DNA of 64,000 nt from assembly GCF_002563895.1 (NCBI RefSeq), contig NZ_PDJB01000001.1, positions 107,501-171,500 of the forward strand, in the 5' to 3' direction. This document shows, in pieces, positions 27,497 through 35,256 of the stretch; position 1 is the stretch's first letter, and every line of letters begins with the position of its first letter. The stretch is from Pseudomonas lurida (GTDB lineage: Bacteria; Pseudomonadota; Gammaproteobacteria; Pseudomonadales; Pseudomonadaceae). The position numbers and the translations under genes are program-made. The notes under the pieces were generated by a model. The model did no database searches and had not been told where the DNA came from. It saw only the letters and a list, made by a program, of their open reading frames with translations.

Positions 27497-27679
27497 GGGA
27501 AATGACTCGCGTGACAGAAATTTAAAATAGCGTATTGAGCGTGTTGAAACGGATTCAAAACCCGCGTCGGGGTGGTTTTGTGGGGTGACAGCGCGCCACC
27601 TGATCCGACCGGCGTGCAGGCCGCGCCACGTCTGGCGTTGCGCGTGTAGACAACGAAAATCGCGTCGGGTGATACTGTT

Positions 27680-27690
27680 GGTGCAAAAGC
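27680..27690 (+). other. att core 3 (unit / displaced toxin junction)
   Basis: GGTGCAAAAGC with the unit's right end on its left (GATACTGTT) and the displaced cdiA toxin on its right (AACTGGTTCGG). Beyond the core, five of the next six bases of the new and displaced tips also agree ((A/T)ACTGGT). Confidence 0.85.
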
Positions 27691-28018
27691 AACTGGTTCG
27701 GTAGATAAGCTTCCACCTCTACGGCAAGCATATGTCGATGAAGTTAATAGTTTGTCAGAGATTAGTCTCAGTATGCGCGCAGCAGGTGCAACGCCAGAGC
27801 AAGTCGCTCGTCAACTCCATCAGATACGCCGTGAGTTAGGCGTTCAATATAAGGATCTAACACCACCTGATAAGCTTGCAGGGATTTATGAGCGAAACTT
27901 GCGAGTATATGGGGACAAGCTTGGGCCATCTATTGATTGGCTGAGAGCTAAAGGCAAAAGCTGGGAGCAGATAACTGAGTCTGCAAGTCGTTCAGGCGGG
28001 AAGGATTTAGGTTTTTAA
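27680..28018 (+). pseudogene. Displaced CdiA toxin tip (former cdiA 3' end)
   Basis: Open frame from the GGT of the core to TAA 28016-28018, reading GAKATGSVDKLPPLRQAYVDEV and ending GKSWEQITESASRSGGKDLGF. It begins with the same GAKATG codons, in the same frame, as the toxin now joined to cdiA. Without the two 7,415-bp units, cdiA would therefore read straight into it. It is about 112 residues with no start of its own (TTG at 27752 is only fortuitous). The tip ending (GPSIDWLRAKGKSWEQI...GGKDLGF) resembles tips seen in CDI/Rhs polymorphic toxins, but I cannot name its activity. Confidence 0.8.
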
Positions 28019-28020
28019 AT

Positions 28021-28293
28021 ATGACTGATGAATTTGCATCAATAGTACTGGGTGATGAATACGATGCGGTGTTGCGTAACGCCCTGCACATTGTTTTAGT
28101 CAGGCTTGGTGCTGTAGGGCTTGATAAGTCCTGGGCGGTTGGGGGCTCTCAAGAAATTGAGGTCGCAGAGGTTGAATTGATGGGCGAGAAAGTTAAAATT
28201 GAGTCAGAAACATTCGTGGGTCTTACTATATTTGGACCTGGGTTTATTATTGATGAGGTAGCCGAGAAAGTGCGTCAGGAACTTGCTCTCTAA
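28021..28293 (+). CDS. Orphan immunity protein for displaced toxin
   Basis: 90-residue acidic protein starting two bases after the displaced toxin's stop, the position and size of a CdiI. Keeping it would protect the strain from siblings that still deploy the old toxin. Family not recognised. Confidence 0.7.
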   Translation: MTDEFASIVLGDEYDAVLRNALHIVLVRLGAVGLDKSWAVGGSQEIEVAEVELMGEKVKIESETFVGLTIFGPGFIIDEVAEKVRQELAL

Positions 28294-28305
28294 GCGTTTA
28301 AACTA

Positions 28306-29226
28306 GGTTCTGTACGAAAACTCACGAAACACCGTTTTCTGTAAAATTCATTGCCATTACAGCCAGGAGGCCAAGATGGCAAAGCGATATGAACTCCCTG
28401 ACACAGCCTGGGATCTGATTGCCGATATCTTTACTCGAACCCGACGCACCGGGCGCCCTCGAGTCGATGATCGCCTGATGCTCAACGGCGTGCTTTGGGT
28501 GCTCTGCTCGGGAGCAGCCTGGCGAGATATGCCAGAGCGCTTTGGTCCTTGGTCAACGGTGTATCAACGGTTTCGCGACTGGCGTAATTGTGGCGTTTTC
28601 GATCAGATGCTCAAGCGCCTTCATATCCGGTTGAACGAGCAGGGCTTGATTGATCTGGAAACCTGGATGATCGACTCCACTGCCGTTCGTGCAACCCGAG
28701 CCTCATCAGGCGCCGGGAAAAAAGGGGGCCTGAAGAACTGCAAGATCACGCGCTCGGACGCAGTCGGGGCGGCCTGACAACCAAAATCCACATGCTATGC
28801 GACGCCAATGGCGTGCCGCTGCGTTTCCTGCTGTCAGGCGGACAAGCCAGCGATATTGCCTATGCCCAACCGTTACTGGATGAGGCTTACATCCCAAGCT
28901 TGCGCGGCCGTCCTCGCAAACGCTGCCGATGGCTGTTGGCCGACAAAGGATACGATGCTGAAGCCCTGCGCCGGTACTGTGATCGTTATCGAATGCAACC
29001 GGTAATCCCGTTGCGCAGCATCAAGCGCAAACCCAAGCCGGGTTTGCGCAGACTGTTTGATCGCCCCAAATACCGGCAGCGCAACATCATCGAACGCATG
29101 TTTGGCTGGCTGAAGGAGAACCGGCGCATCGTGACGCGTTTTGACAAGCTCGCAACAAGTTTTGCAGCGATGGTCTCATTGGCCTGTGCGATGCGGTGCT
29201 TGCGACAATACTTTTCGTACAGAGCC
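28306..29226 (+). mobile_element. IS5-family (IS427/IS1031-type) insertion sequence
   Basis: 921-bp element with terminal inverted repeats GGTTCTGTACGAAAA (28306-28320) and TTTTCGTACAGAGCC (29212-29226), 14 of 15 matching. It is flanked by a TA duplication within CTA/TAG. The transposase is in two overlapping frames with a slippery A6G5 tract, typical of this group. It sits between the second immunity gene and the third orphan toxin module. Confidence 0.9.
28376..28777 (+). CDS. IS5-family transposase, first frame
   Basis: 133 residues with the DUF4096-type N-terminal domain (YELPDTAWDLIADIF..RRTGRPRVDDRLMLNGVLWVL). The first catalytic aspartate is in WMIDSTAVRA. The frame then reaches AAAAAAGGGGG at 28718-28728, where programmed slippage normally gives the fusion transposase. 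Without slippage it ends soon after. Confidence 0.88.
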   Translation: MAKRYELPDTAWDLIADIFTRTRRTGRPRVDDRLMLNGVLWVLCSGAAWRDMPERFGPWSTVYQRFRDWRNCGVFDQMLKRLHIRLNEQGLIDLETWMIDSTAVRATRASSGAGKKGGLKNCKITRSDAVGAA

Positions 29227-29229
29227 TAG
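28729..29229 (+). CDS. IS5-family transposase, second frame (via frameshift)
   Basis: C-terminal part of the DDE transposase, read after slippage: GPEELQDHALGRSRGGLTTKIHMLCD, then LLADKGYDAEALR with the second aspartate and the YRQRNIIERMFGWLKENRRI segment holding the catalytic glutamate. The TAG stop (29227-29229) lies outside the right inverted repeat and is formed with the target duplication. The precise start of this frame is set by slippage, not by a start codon. Confidence 0.85.
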   Translation, partial: PEELQDHALGRSRGGLTTKIHMLCDANGVPLRFLLSGGQASDIAYAQPLLDEAYIPSLRGRPRKRCRWLLADKGYDAEALRRYCDRYRMQPVIPLRSIKRKPKPGLRRLFDRPKYRQRNIIERMFGWLKENRRIVTRFDKLATSFAAMVSLACAMRCLRQYFSYRA

Positions 29230-29230
29230 G

Positions 29231-29644
29231 ACCGCTGGTGGATTACTCGCCTATAAACGGGCGGTGGCGAAGGCCTCTGTTGCTCCAAGCCCCACGGCGA
29301 GTGCGGGGGGGGAGCAGGGTGGTAAAAAGGACTTAGACGCTCCTGCTAAAGTCGATTACTCAAGTATTGAAAATCCACCAAATGTTGGTCCTGGTAAAGA
29401 ATTCACATTGCGGCAAAAACAAGAGGCGTTGGAGTTGAACAAAGCTGCCAATGATGGTGTAGTTAAATCCGATCTCAGTGGTACTGTGCTAGTCCAACCA
29501 CAAAAAAGCCAGCGCGGTGTAACCCCAGACCCTAACGAGTGGCAATTTGACCATGTTAAGTCAAAAAATTGTGGCGGTACAAATTGCAGCTCAAATATTC
29601 AAATTTTATCTCGACAAGAAAATAGAATTAAATCTGATAAGTAG
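29231..29644 (+). pseudogene. Orphan CdiA toxin tip, HNH-type nuclease
   Basis: Start-less CdiA 3' fragment reading TAGGLLAYKRAVAKASVAP, the same pretoxin/toxin linker as in the fragment at 30699-31556. The tip ends with an HNH/endonuclease-VII-like signature (QFDHVKSKNCGGTNCSSNIQIL then SRQENRIKSDK), so a DNase is likely. A TTG- or ATG-initiated frame runs through from inside the IS, so a fusion product is possible but unlikely. It is a reserve toxin for recombination into cdiA. Confidence 0.75.
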
Positions 29645-29654
29645 GTAAGTAAAA

Positions 29655-30266
29655 ATGAATAATTCGATTCGAAACATAGATGAACTACCTTCAGTTGAGC
29701 GTATTAAGAGTGTCGCTCAAGGGTTGGCGTTGCTGGATTCCATAATCATACCTGAATGGGAATATAGATATTTCTCATTCAACTGTAATTGGGATGGTGT
29801 AGGAACAGAAATGATGGGCTCAATGAGAGACGGTTCGGGGGGCGAGTATTTCTTACATTTTACTAATGCAGGGGTCGCAGGAAAAGTTATATTTGGGTCT
29901 CCTTTATCTGATGTGTCTAAGTGTTTGGATACTATGCCTGATGCGTTTCAGCAATTTAAAGTTGAACCAGCGTTCTCTACGGATAATGCAAGTCTGTTTT
30001 TTTGGCGAGATATCAAGCTGCTGTCATGGCACGCGTCTCCAGATGGACTGAAAGAATATCCGTTACTAGGATTTTTGGTGGGAGGCATTGAGGCTTATAA
30101 AGGCTTAGTGCAGGATTACTACGGGAAAAAAATTGATGCATTCGTGCTTGAGGAAGTATTTGCATCGCTAAATGTGACCGCAGACCAGTTAATGGTACTT
30201 AATCCTAATATAGAGCTTGGTGACCTAGTCGATGACTTTCAAGAAATTTTAGGCCATGCGCTTTAA
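29655..30266 (+). CDS. Orphan immunity protein for HNH toxin
   Basis: 203-residue acidic protein beginning 10 bp after the HNH toxin's stop, preceded by a purine-rich stretch (GTAAGTAAAA). By position it is the cognate immunity protein. Family not recognised. AT-rich compared with the cdiA body, as are the other orphan modules. Confidence 0.65.
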   Translation: MNNSIRNIDELPSVERIKSVAQGLALLDSIIIPEWEYRYFSFNCNWDGVGTEMMGSMRDGSGGEYFLHFTNAGVAGKVIFGSPLSDVSKCLDTMPDAFQQFKVEPAFSTDNASLFFWRDIKLLSWHASPDGLKEYPLLGFLVGGIEAYKGLVQDYYGKKIDAFVLEEVFASLNVTADQLMVLNPNIELGDLVDDFQEILGHAL

Positions 30267-30698
30267 TATTTAAATTGGTAGAGTGGAACAAAAAATCAGG
30301 TCAAAAAAACATCCTGTGAAAAATGGATAAAAGAAAGTCGAGATTCAAGAAAAATTAAATAATTACTGTCTTTAATAACGCTTTGCTCATGCATTAAAAG
30401 ATTTTTCTCATATATATAATGTCGGGTTAAAACCAGTAGCACATACCAGGCGTGGCTTATTTTTAATTTCGTAAAAACTATAGCGTTATGCGTGCACAGT
30501 GTTTTATTATCGCGTAATTTTGCGACGTTATTGGATAGGTGGGGGAGAGAACCCGAAACCTGCATCCCTTACGGGGCTATTATCCATGATATAGTTAAAT
30601 TCAAAATTTAGTGTCACGCAAACTATCTTTTTATGCCTGTAATATCTGGTGCGATTAACTTTTAATTTTTCCCAAGGTTTGTTTTTTGCCGCTACTTA
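30267..30698. other. Non-coding region with degraded rep-3'/ori copy
   Basis: AT-rich, no gene. The segment 30568-30627 (CTTACGGGGCTATTATCC, then TGATATAGTTAAA and TTTAGTGTCAC) matches the ori-like sequence at 33999-34052 just after rep. The bases to 30684 (GTAATATCTGG..TTTTTCCCAAGG) match the 3' end of rep at about 34094-34131. It is thus a decayed direct copy of the rep tail plus ori, in the same orientation. Confidence 0.65.
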
Positions 30699-31556
30699 GT
30701 GCTCTGTATCAACATCATCAACGCTGCCAAGATACGGAAAGGCAGTTGGGTTGCTATGAATGGTACGCAATACAATTACCTCTCCCATAATCAACTCGAA
30801 AGGGCAGCGAAAAAAATAGCGGCATGCACGGATGATGCGTGTCTGTTTAATACAACTAAAAAATATTACGAACTCAGTCTCAAGCAAGATATTGAGGCGA
30901 TCACAAACTGCGCAGCCAACCCAACCACCTGCGCAGGGCCATCAAAAGAAGTGGCCAACACCATGGCCGATCTGAACTCCATCAAGGACTTGGTGGGAGA
31001 CTCGCCCAAAGCCAGGGATGCGCTGCAGAACCTGATAAATTCAAACTATGAGTTTCAGGAGATGTTGGCCTCCTCTAACACCGAGCACTCGGTGGATGCG
31101 ATGGTTGAGTCGCTGAGAGCAAAATGGAATCTTAGCGATGCACAAGCTAGTGGTATAAGCTCTGAGCTGAAGGTAGTTCTGGCTGTTGGGCTTAGGACCG
31201 CCGGGGGATTGCTTGCTTATAAACGAGCGGTGGCAAAGGCTAAAACCGCTCAAAGCCCGGTGATGAATGCGGGGATTGAGCAGGGCGATACAAACGGCGA
31301 GGATAATTTAGATCCTAAGCTTATACATGAGGATCCGAGAAACCTTATACCTACTCAAACCAAGTCTGAAATGTCTGGGTCACAGATTAAGCGTCTCGCA
31401 AAAGATATGGAGAAAAACGGGTTTGATCCAAGTGAGCCTGTTGATGCGTGGAGAAACCCTAATACAGGGCGACTTGAAATTCAGGACGGGCACCATAGAA
31501 CTGAGGCGGCCAAAAAGGCAGGCTTAGACAAAATTCCAGTAAACGTCTGGGAGTGA
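30699..31556 (+). pseudogene. Orphan CdiA fragment: pretoxin plus ParB-like nuclease tip
   Basis: 285-codon frame. It opens with WVAMNGTQYNYLSHNQLERA, matching the pretoxin WVAQQGTVYNYL of the main CdiA (about 12388), so it holds the whole pretoxin region. The linker is RTAGGLLAYKRAVAKA, and the tip has ParB/sulfiredoxin-like motifs (RNLIPTQ, then GRLEIQDGHHRTEAAKKAG). The TPS domain and repeats are missing, so it cannot be exported alone. An ATG at 30756 could start a cytoplasmic protein. It borders the degraded rep/ori copy, which suggests capture by plasmid recombination. Confidence 0.78.
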
Positions 31557-31560
31557 CAAA

Positions 31561-31908
31561 ATGAAGGAAAAATATCAAGCAGCATTTATTATTCCTATCG
31601 GGGCAAGTAAGGTGCTAGGTGAAGATGGCTGGGAATTTAAGAGTTCCAAGCGATTATCTAAACAACTGGGAGAGTACTTGGTTGAACTTTTAGATCTTGA
31701 GTTTTTAGATGCGTATTCTGGAATTGTAAGGTATGCTGGTGATGATATAAAAATGTCGATTTTTCTTGATGATTGTAATGAGGTTGAGAATATTTACTTT
31801 CAGTTTTATGATGAATCTATAAAGGGTTTTTCTGAAACATGCAAAGTGAATGGTTGCTTCTCAGAAGTGGAAATATTTATTCCTAGTAAAAATTTAAGCC
31901 CACTATAG
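31561..31908 (+). CDS. Orphan immunity protein for ParB-like toxin
   Basis: 115-residue acidic protein whose start lies four bases after the toxin stop. Size, acidity and position fit a CdiI. It is AT-rich. Family not recognised. Confidence 0.65.
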   Translation: MKEKYQAAFIIPIGASKVLGEDGWEFKSSKRLSKQLGEYLVELLDLEFLDAYSGIVRYAGDDIKMSIFLDDCNEVENIYFQFYDESIKGFSETCKVNGCFSEVEIFIPSKNLSPL

Positions 31909-32024
31909 AAACAGTATTTATGATAGTGACTGTGGTGCTTGGCAGTTCCATACCAGTCAGTCATTCGCTTAATTAGAATAAAGAGTGACATGCTCTAACT
32001 GGATATGATGTTGAATAGTTAGTA

Positions 32025-32141
32025 AATGCTGGGAAAAAGGAGCCGACCCAGACTTGCGGATTGATGGTGAACTAGCCGATGTTTTCTGGCCGATCACTAA
32101 AAGTCCAATTTCGGTGCTGAAGACAATAACAGGTAAATAAA
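32025..32141 (+). pseudogene. Decayed CdiA_C tRNase-type toxin remnant
   Basis: One frame reads CWEKGADPDLRIDGELADVFWPITKSPISVLKTI and then stops. The pattern PD(L)xIxG..ADV..P is the core of another CdiA C-terminal tRNase family. Stops lie immediately upstream in this frame (TGA near 32008 and 32014), and the active-site lysine part downstream is gone. It is a fossil fifth toxin module. Based on motif memory only. Confidence 0.5.
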
Positions 32142-32231
32142 GACTTACCAAGCGGAGCCCAGATTAGATTCAATCTTGATAGCTAAATTTCGATAATAAG
32201 TAACAGCGTTATATAAATTACACTTGATATG

Positions 32232-32258
32232 ACACCGGCCTCGTGCCGGTGTTGTTAT
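32232..32258 (+). terminator. Terminator in remnant region
   Basis: Stem ACACCGGC / GCCGGTGT followed by TGTTAT. It resembles the terminator that follows cdiI (CACCGGC / GCCGGTG), as expected of the tail of a former cdi operon. Confidence 0.6.
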
Positions 32259-32453
32259 ATTTGGATTTTGATTTTCGGAATTTTATTTAGCCACATGTTT
32301 ATTTTCCCTTTTTCATGCTGGCCTTGACGCATGGACAGTGGTAATCACCAACACTATTGGGCGAGAAAGGTGTGTTGGCTGGCCGGTTACAGTGTGGCGG
32401 TTCAGACGTTTTAAAGCACTTCGGAAGTAAGAGAAATATCTCCATAATGGAGC

Positions 32454-32696
32454 TCAAACGTATCCGTAACGCACGTCTGCGAGGTATTTTAGCGTGTCCG
32501 CCTTACGCTCCATTGAGCACACGGCCTGTTTCACTAGCAATTCGCAGTAGACAAAGTCTTTAAGTGACAAGTCACGAAGCAATGAGTTAGTAAGTAAAAC
32601 CTCATCATCATAGGAGTCTTGCAATAGTTGGTACTCCGTAGTCATTTCCTTTATTTGAGTTTGCAGTTGCTCAATTGTAGGGATGTTTTCGTTCAT
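32454..32696 (-). CDS. Small hypothetical helical protein
   Basis: 80 residues from the ATG at 32696, chosen because AAGGAG lies 9 bp upstream. The sequence is helix- and coiled-coil-like (TIEQLQTQIKEMTTEYQLLQDSYDDEVLL). Not recognised. It is opposite in strand to the toxin modules. Confidence 0.5.
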   Translation of the reverse strand: MNENIPTIEQLQTQIKEMTTEYQLLQDSYDDEVLLTNSLLRDLSLKDFVYCELLVKQAVCSMERKADTLKYLADVRYGYV

Positions 32697-33231
32697 GGCG
32701 GCTGCTCCTTCCCATTTGTGATGAGGTGGGGGACTCAGAGTCGCTGTCAAGGATAACTCTGTTCGCCTAGACGCTCAAACACACCCGTTGGTCCGCCAAC
32801 CTTTAACCGTAATAGCCCAGCAGTGACAACATTTCAAATATTTCAGCGTCTTGGGCTCTGTGGAGTCAAACTCAGATCCGGGTTATTTTTCCAAATAAGA
32901 GAGGCAAAGTAGAAATATTTTTTTATGAAGAATGCGCTTCGTGATCGAGTTTAACTATTGAAAAGAGGTGATTTTTTGAGTTCTGCAAAATATGGATTTT
33001 TATTTTTCTGCGTGGGGTTTTAAGTTCCCGCCTGCGCACCATGCAAATCAACCACTGTAGCTGCGCGTTGTTCTCACATGCAGAGGATCAAAATCATTAC
33101 TTTCAAATTAAAGTTTTTAAATGAAATAAAAATCAAAATTCCTCGCTATTTACACATTTGATAAGCTTCTAAGTTAGTGGTAGGGTTTCTTCGTCGAACT
33201 AATTTAAGTTCGCAATACGAGGATTTAAACT
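32697..33231. other. Non-coding region
   Basis: AT-rich; no gene, RNA or mobile end that I can support. It should contain the promoter for 33232-33810. Confidence 0.4.
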
Positions 33232-33810
33232 ATGGCTAATGTGTATAGAAGTGAAGTGATTTTTAAGGGCAAGAAATCAGAAATTTCAAATTTTATAAAA
33301 AATACGTTCAGCACCGAAGATGGGCAGCAGTATTTAGACTTTGAAAAACTACTACCACTAAATGGTAAAAACGCTCTAGACGTGTGGGGCTGTGACAGTG
33401 AAGTATTCAATTTTGAAGTGACTCGGTCTGAAGATCAGTGTTTTGCTTTTAGATTCGACGTTACCGGCGACTTACCGTCATTAGTGATTTCACAGATTAT
33501 GAATATCAAGGGAGGGTTGGCAGAAATAATAATCCGCTCGTGCTGTGAGCAGTTATCAATTGCGGTACATATGATCGGAAATAGAGATTTGCGAACAATG
33601 ATTGCGGATAGGAAAAGCAGGAACCCCCTTAGTAAAAAATTTATCAAACATATTAGCAAGGCTCTCTGGGGCTATTCTAAAGTTCCAAATTTTGTGGATC
33701 AGGGATTCATTGATGTAGGGGGTGGTTGTTTTATGAAATTTCATTCTATGACTTCACTGGAAGATCTATACCCAAGATTCAAAAAACTAAGTAAATTCAG
33801 CAAGTTGTAA
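33232..33810 (+). CDS. Hypothetical protein, possibly Api92/DUF1281-like
   Basis: 192 residues. The segment LDFEKLLPLNG...DVWGCDSEVFNFEV recalls the ferredoxin-like domain of Api92/YubB plasmid and phage proteins, which have LDFxKIIP followed by a tryptophan-rich strand. The rest is unlike them, so this is tentative. GAGG lies just upstream of the ATG. It stands alone between the toxin modules and rep. Confidence 0.5.
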   Translation: MANVYRSEVIFKGKKSEISNFIKNTFSTEDGQQYLDFEKLLPLNGKNALDVWGCDSEVFNFEVTRSEDQCFAFRFDVTGDLPSLVISQIMNIKGGLAEIIIRSCCEQLSIAVHMIGNRDLRTMIADRKSRNPLSKKFIKHISKALWGYSKVPNFVDQGFIDVGGGCFMKFHSMTSLEDLYPRFKKLSKFSKL

Positions 33811-33984
33811 CGTTTAAAAATTATGCATTACTAGAAATTGTTACTCATTTCTGATGGCTGGTTAACTCCAGCAGTGCATACCCAACAGGTAATGTTTTCC
33901 CGTACTCGGTAGTGATTAACGCTTCAGCTATGTGTTTGTCATGTCTAAATTTTGAAAAATGTATGTGTGTGGGGGAAGTTTTCC

Positions 33985-34050
33985 GCTAATCCAACTCCCC
34001 TACGGGGCTATTATCCCTGATATAGTAAAAGTGCAACTTTTAGTGCCACA
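33985..34050 (-). other. oriV: Candidate ColE2-type origin just downstream of rep
   Basis: Located directly after the rep stop codon, where ColE2-family plasmids have their short origin. The sequence CCCCTACGGGGCTATTATCC then TGATATAGTAAAA is conserved in the degraded copy at 30568-30627, while the surrounding bases have drifted. That conservation suggests function. Confidence 0.5.
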
Positions 34051-35061
34051 TTAAGAATTCAATACATCAATCAAGCCTTGGCTCTTCCTTCGGTAATATG
34101 TCCTACGGCTAATATTCAGTTTCTCCCAAGGCTTCTGTCCGTCCTTGGTGCAAGCGTTGGGATTACTTTTTCTATAATAGTAAGTGCGCTTCGGTATCCC
34201 TTCCTCCTCCCATGGCTTGCCATCCACATAAATTAGATTTGCCTTGCTCTTCTGCCTTGACTGCCTCGCTCTATCACTTTTCAATTCATTAAGCCGTTCA
34301 ATCGAAAAATTACAAGTTATGAAGCGATACACGCTATCAGCGATGGTTTCCACTTCGTTGGTTCCTAATGGGCACTCAAAACTGTTAAATGCCATTGCTT
34401 GGTCAAGAATATTCGAGCGCAGTTCGCTATGATGGCATCTGTGCCAGTTCGAATATGCCCATAAGCGCAGATTTTCAAACAGGGTACAGTTCCTGCCACT
34501 GGCAAAGCCATCTTCAACGTGTTTGGCCTTTTTGACTTCCCGCTGATGTCTGACCAGGTCTCTGTCTACAAACTCGTTAAGATAATCAAGATCATAGGGT
34601 TTATCTTCAAATGAAAAGACCTTATAAGCTGATGCCTTGAAGGGGTTCTTGGTTAATAGCCCGTTATAGTTCATATCGGCACCGATCTTAACGGCTAGCC
34701 CATGCTCTACATCAGAACAGTACTTTATTGGCTTTAAACGCCCACTTACGTCATTCTTTACGGAGGTTTTAAGGATGTAAGTCATATGCGACCGCCCGTT
34801 GTCTAAATTCCTAACAATGAGGTGAGGGGCTGGCAGGCATTTATCCGCCCAGTCTAATATGCTCATCTCACTGTCTAAGTCAAATATCATAAAATATTTA
34901 TGAGTTAACGAGTTGGGCTGAATATGACGTGATTTAAGGGCTAAACTTAAGCCGCCTATATTCTTACCGAAGCTGTAGTCATTTGTGTGATAAGGCTTTG
35001 GGGGAAGTTTGGATCTGTATATTTCTAGCGTATTTTCAAGTCTTGGCTGTGTACTATTCAT
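34051..35061 (-). CDS. rep: Replication initiation protein, ColE2-type Rep
   Basis: 336 residues. The replicase-family primase/Rep domain is at about 15-190 (YFMIFDLDSE..SILDWAD, APHLIVRNLDNGRSHMTYIL, KADMNYNGLLTKNP). A PriCT-like segment follows (GRNCTLFENLRLWAY), and the C-terminal region carries two copies of a K-PWE...I..RTYYRRKS motif, probably DNA binding. Such proteins make the primer RNA at a short ori for theta replication. GAGGAG precedes the ATG. The leader upstream is overlapped by a predicted antisense RNA (35145-35256), and an ori-like site follows the stop. Its presence points to a plasmid origin for the island. Confidence 0.85.
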   Translation of the reverse strand: MNSTQPRLENTLEIYRSKLPPKPYHTNDYSFGKNIGGLSLALKSRHIQPNSLTHKYFMIFDLDSEMSILDWADKCLPAPHLIVRNLDNGRSHMTYILKTSVKNDVSGRLKPIKYCSDVEHGLAVKIGADMNYNGLLTKNPFKASAYKVFSFEDKPYDLDYLNEFVDRDLVRHQREVKKAKHVEDGFASGRNCTLFENLRLWAYSNWHRCHHSELRSNILDQAMAFNSFECPLGTNEVETIADSVYRFITCNFSIERLNELKSDRARQSRQKSKANLIYVDGKPWEEEGIPKRTYYYRKSNPNACTKDGQKPWEKLNISRRTYYRRKSQGLIDVLNS

Positions 35062-35110
35062 TTTCTCCTCTATAAGTTAATTATTTAGGAGAAAATTTCG
35101 AGACTGGCTC

Positions 35111-35138
35111 TTGCTACTCTAACTTTAAATGCTATATT
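35111..35138 (+). promoter_or_regulatory. Predicted promoter of antisense RNA
   Basis: TTGCTA and TATATT with a 16-bp spacer, reading against rep, just upstream of two hairpins. Confidence 0.55.
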
Positions 35139-35144
35139 GATTGT

Positions 35145-35256
35145 GCAGGTAGTTAAATGTAGAAATTAATAAGGTTGGTCGCCCCCGGAATTTCTACTCC
35201 TTAAAAGCAAGATACCATTTACCTCTTGAAGCGCAAGTTTCAAGAGGTTTATTTTT
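35145..35256 (+). ncRNA. Predicted RNAI-like antisense RNA controlling rep
   Basis: About 110 nt from the promoter at 35111-35138 to an intrinsic terminator. It is antisense to the likely rep leader. The first hairpin is TAGAAATT / AATTTCTA (35160-35167 and 35189-35196) with a 21-nt loop. The second is the terminator CCTCTTGAA / TTCAAGAGG (35222-35247) followed by a T-rich tract. Size, position and two-hairpin form resemble ColE2 RNAI, which blocks Rep translation. No expression data. Confidence 0.55.

Larger units (their letters stand above)
20265..27679 (+). mobile_element. CDI toxin-exchange element, copy 2 (7,415 bp)
   Basis: Direct tandem repeat of 12850-20264. Every predicted protein is identical and every landmark is offset by 7,415 bp. 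It could come from two insertion events at the same core, from replication-linked amplification, or from unequal crossing over. Perfect identity implies a very recent event; collapse or expansion in assembly also has to be considered. Confidence 0.8.
31909..32453. other. Mostly non-coding remnant region
   Basis: Apart from the toxin fossil and a terminator, I see no intact gene here. The stretch is AT-rich and probably debris of older toxin/immunity modules. Confidence 0.4.

Noticed and set aside
12850..27679. Tandem repeat as pure assembly error
   Set aside because: Cannot be excluded, but the junction at 20265 is exactly what a circular-form junction would be, and the outer junctions (12850 and 27680) hold regardless of copy number. 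Retained with this caveat.
27752..28018. A free-standing 88-residue gene
   Set aside because: Its frame is open back to the GAKATG core at 27680 and it continues the cdiA frame; it is better explained as a displaced toxin tip.
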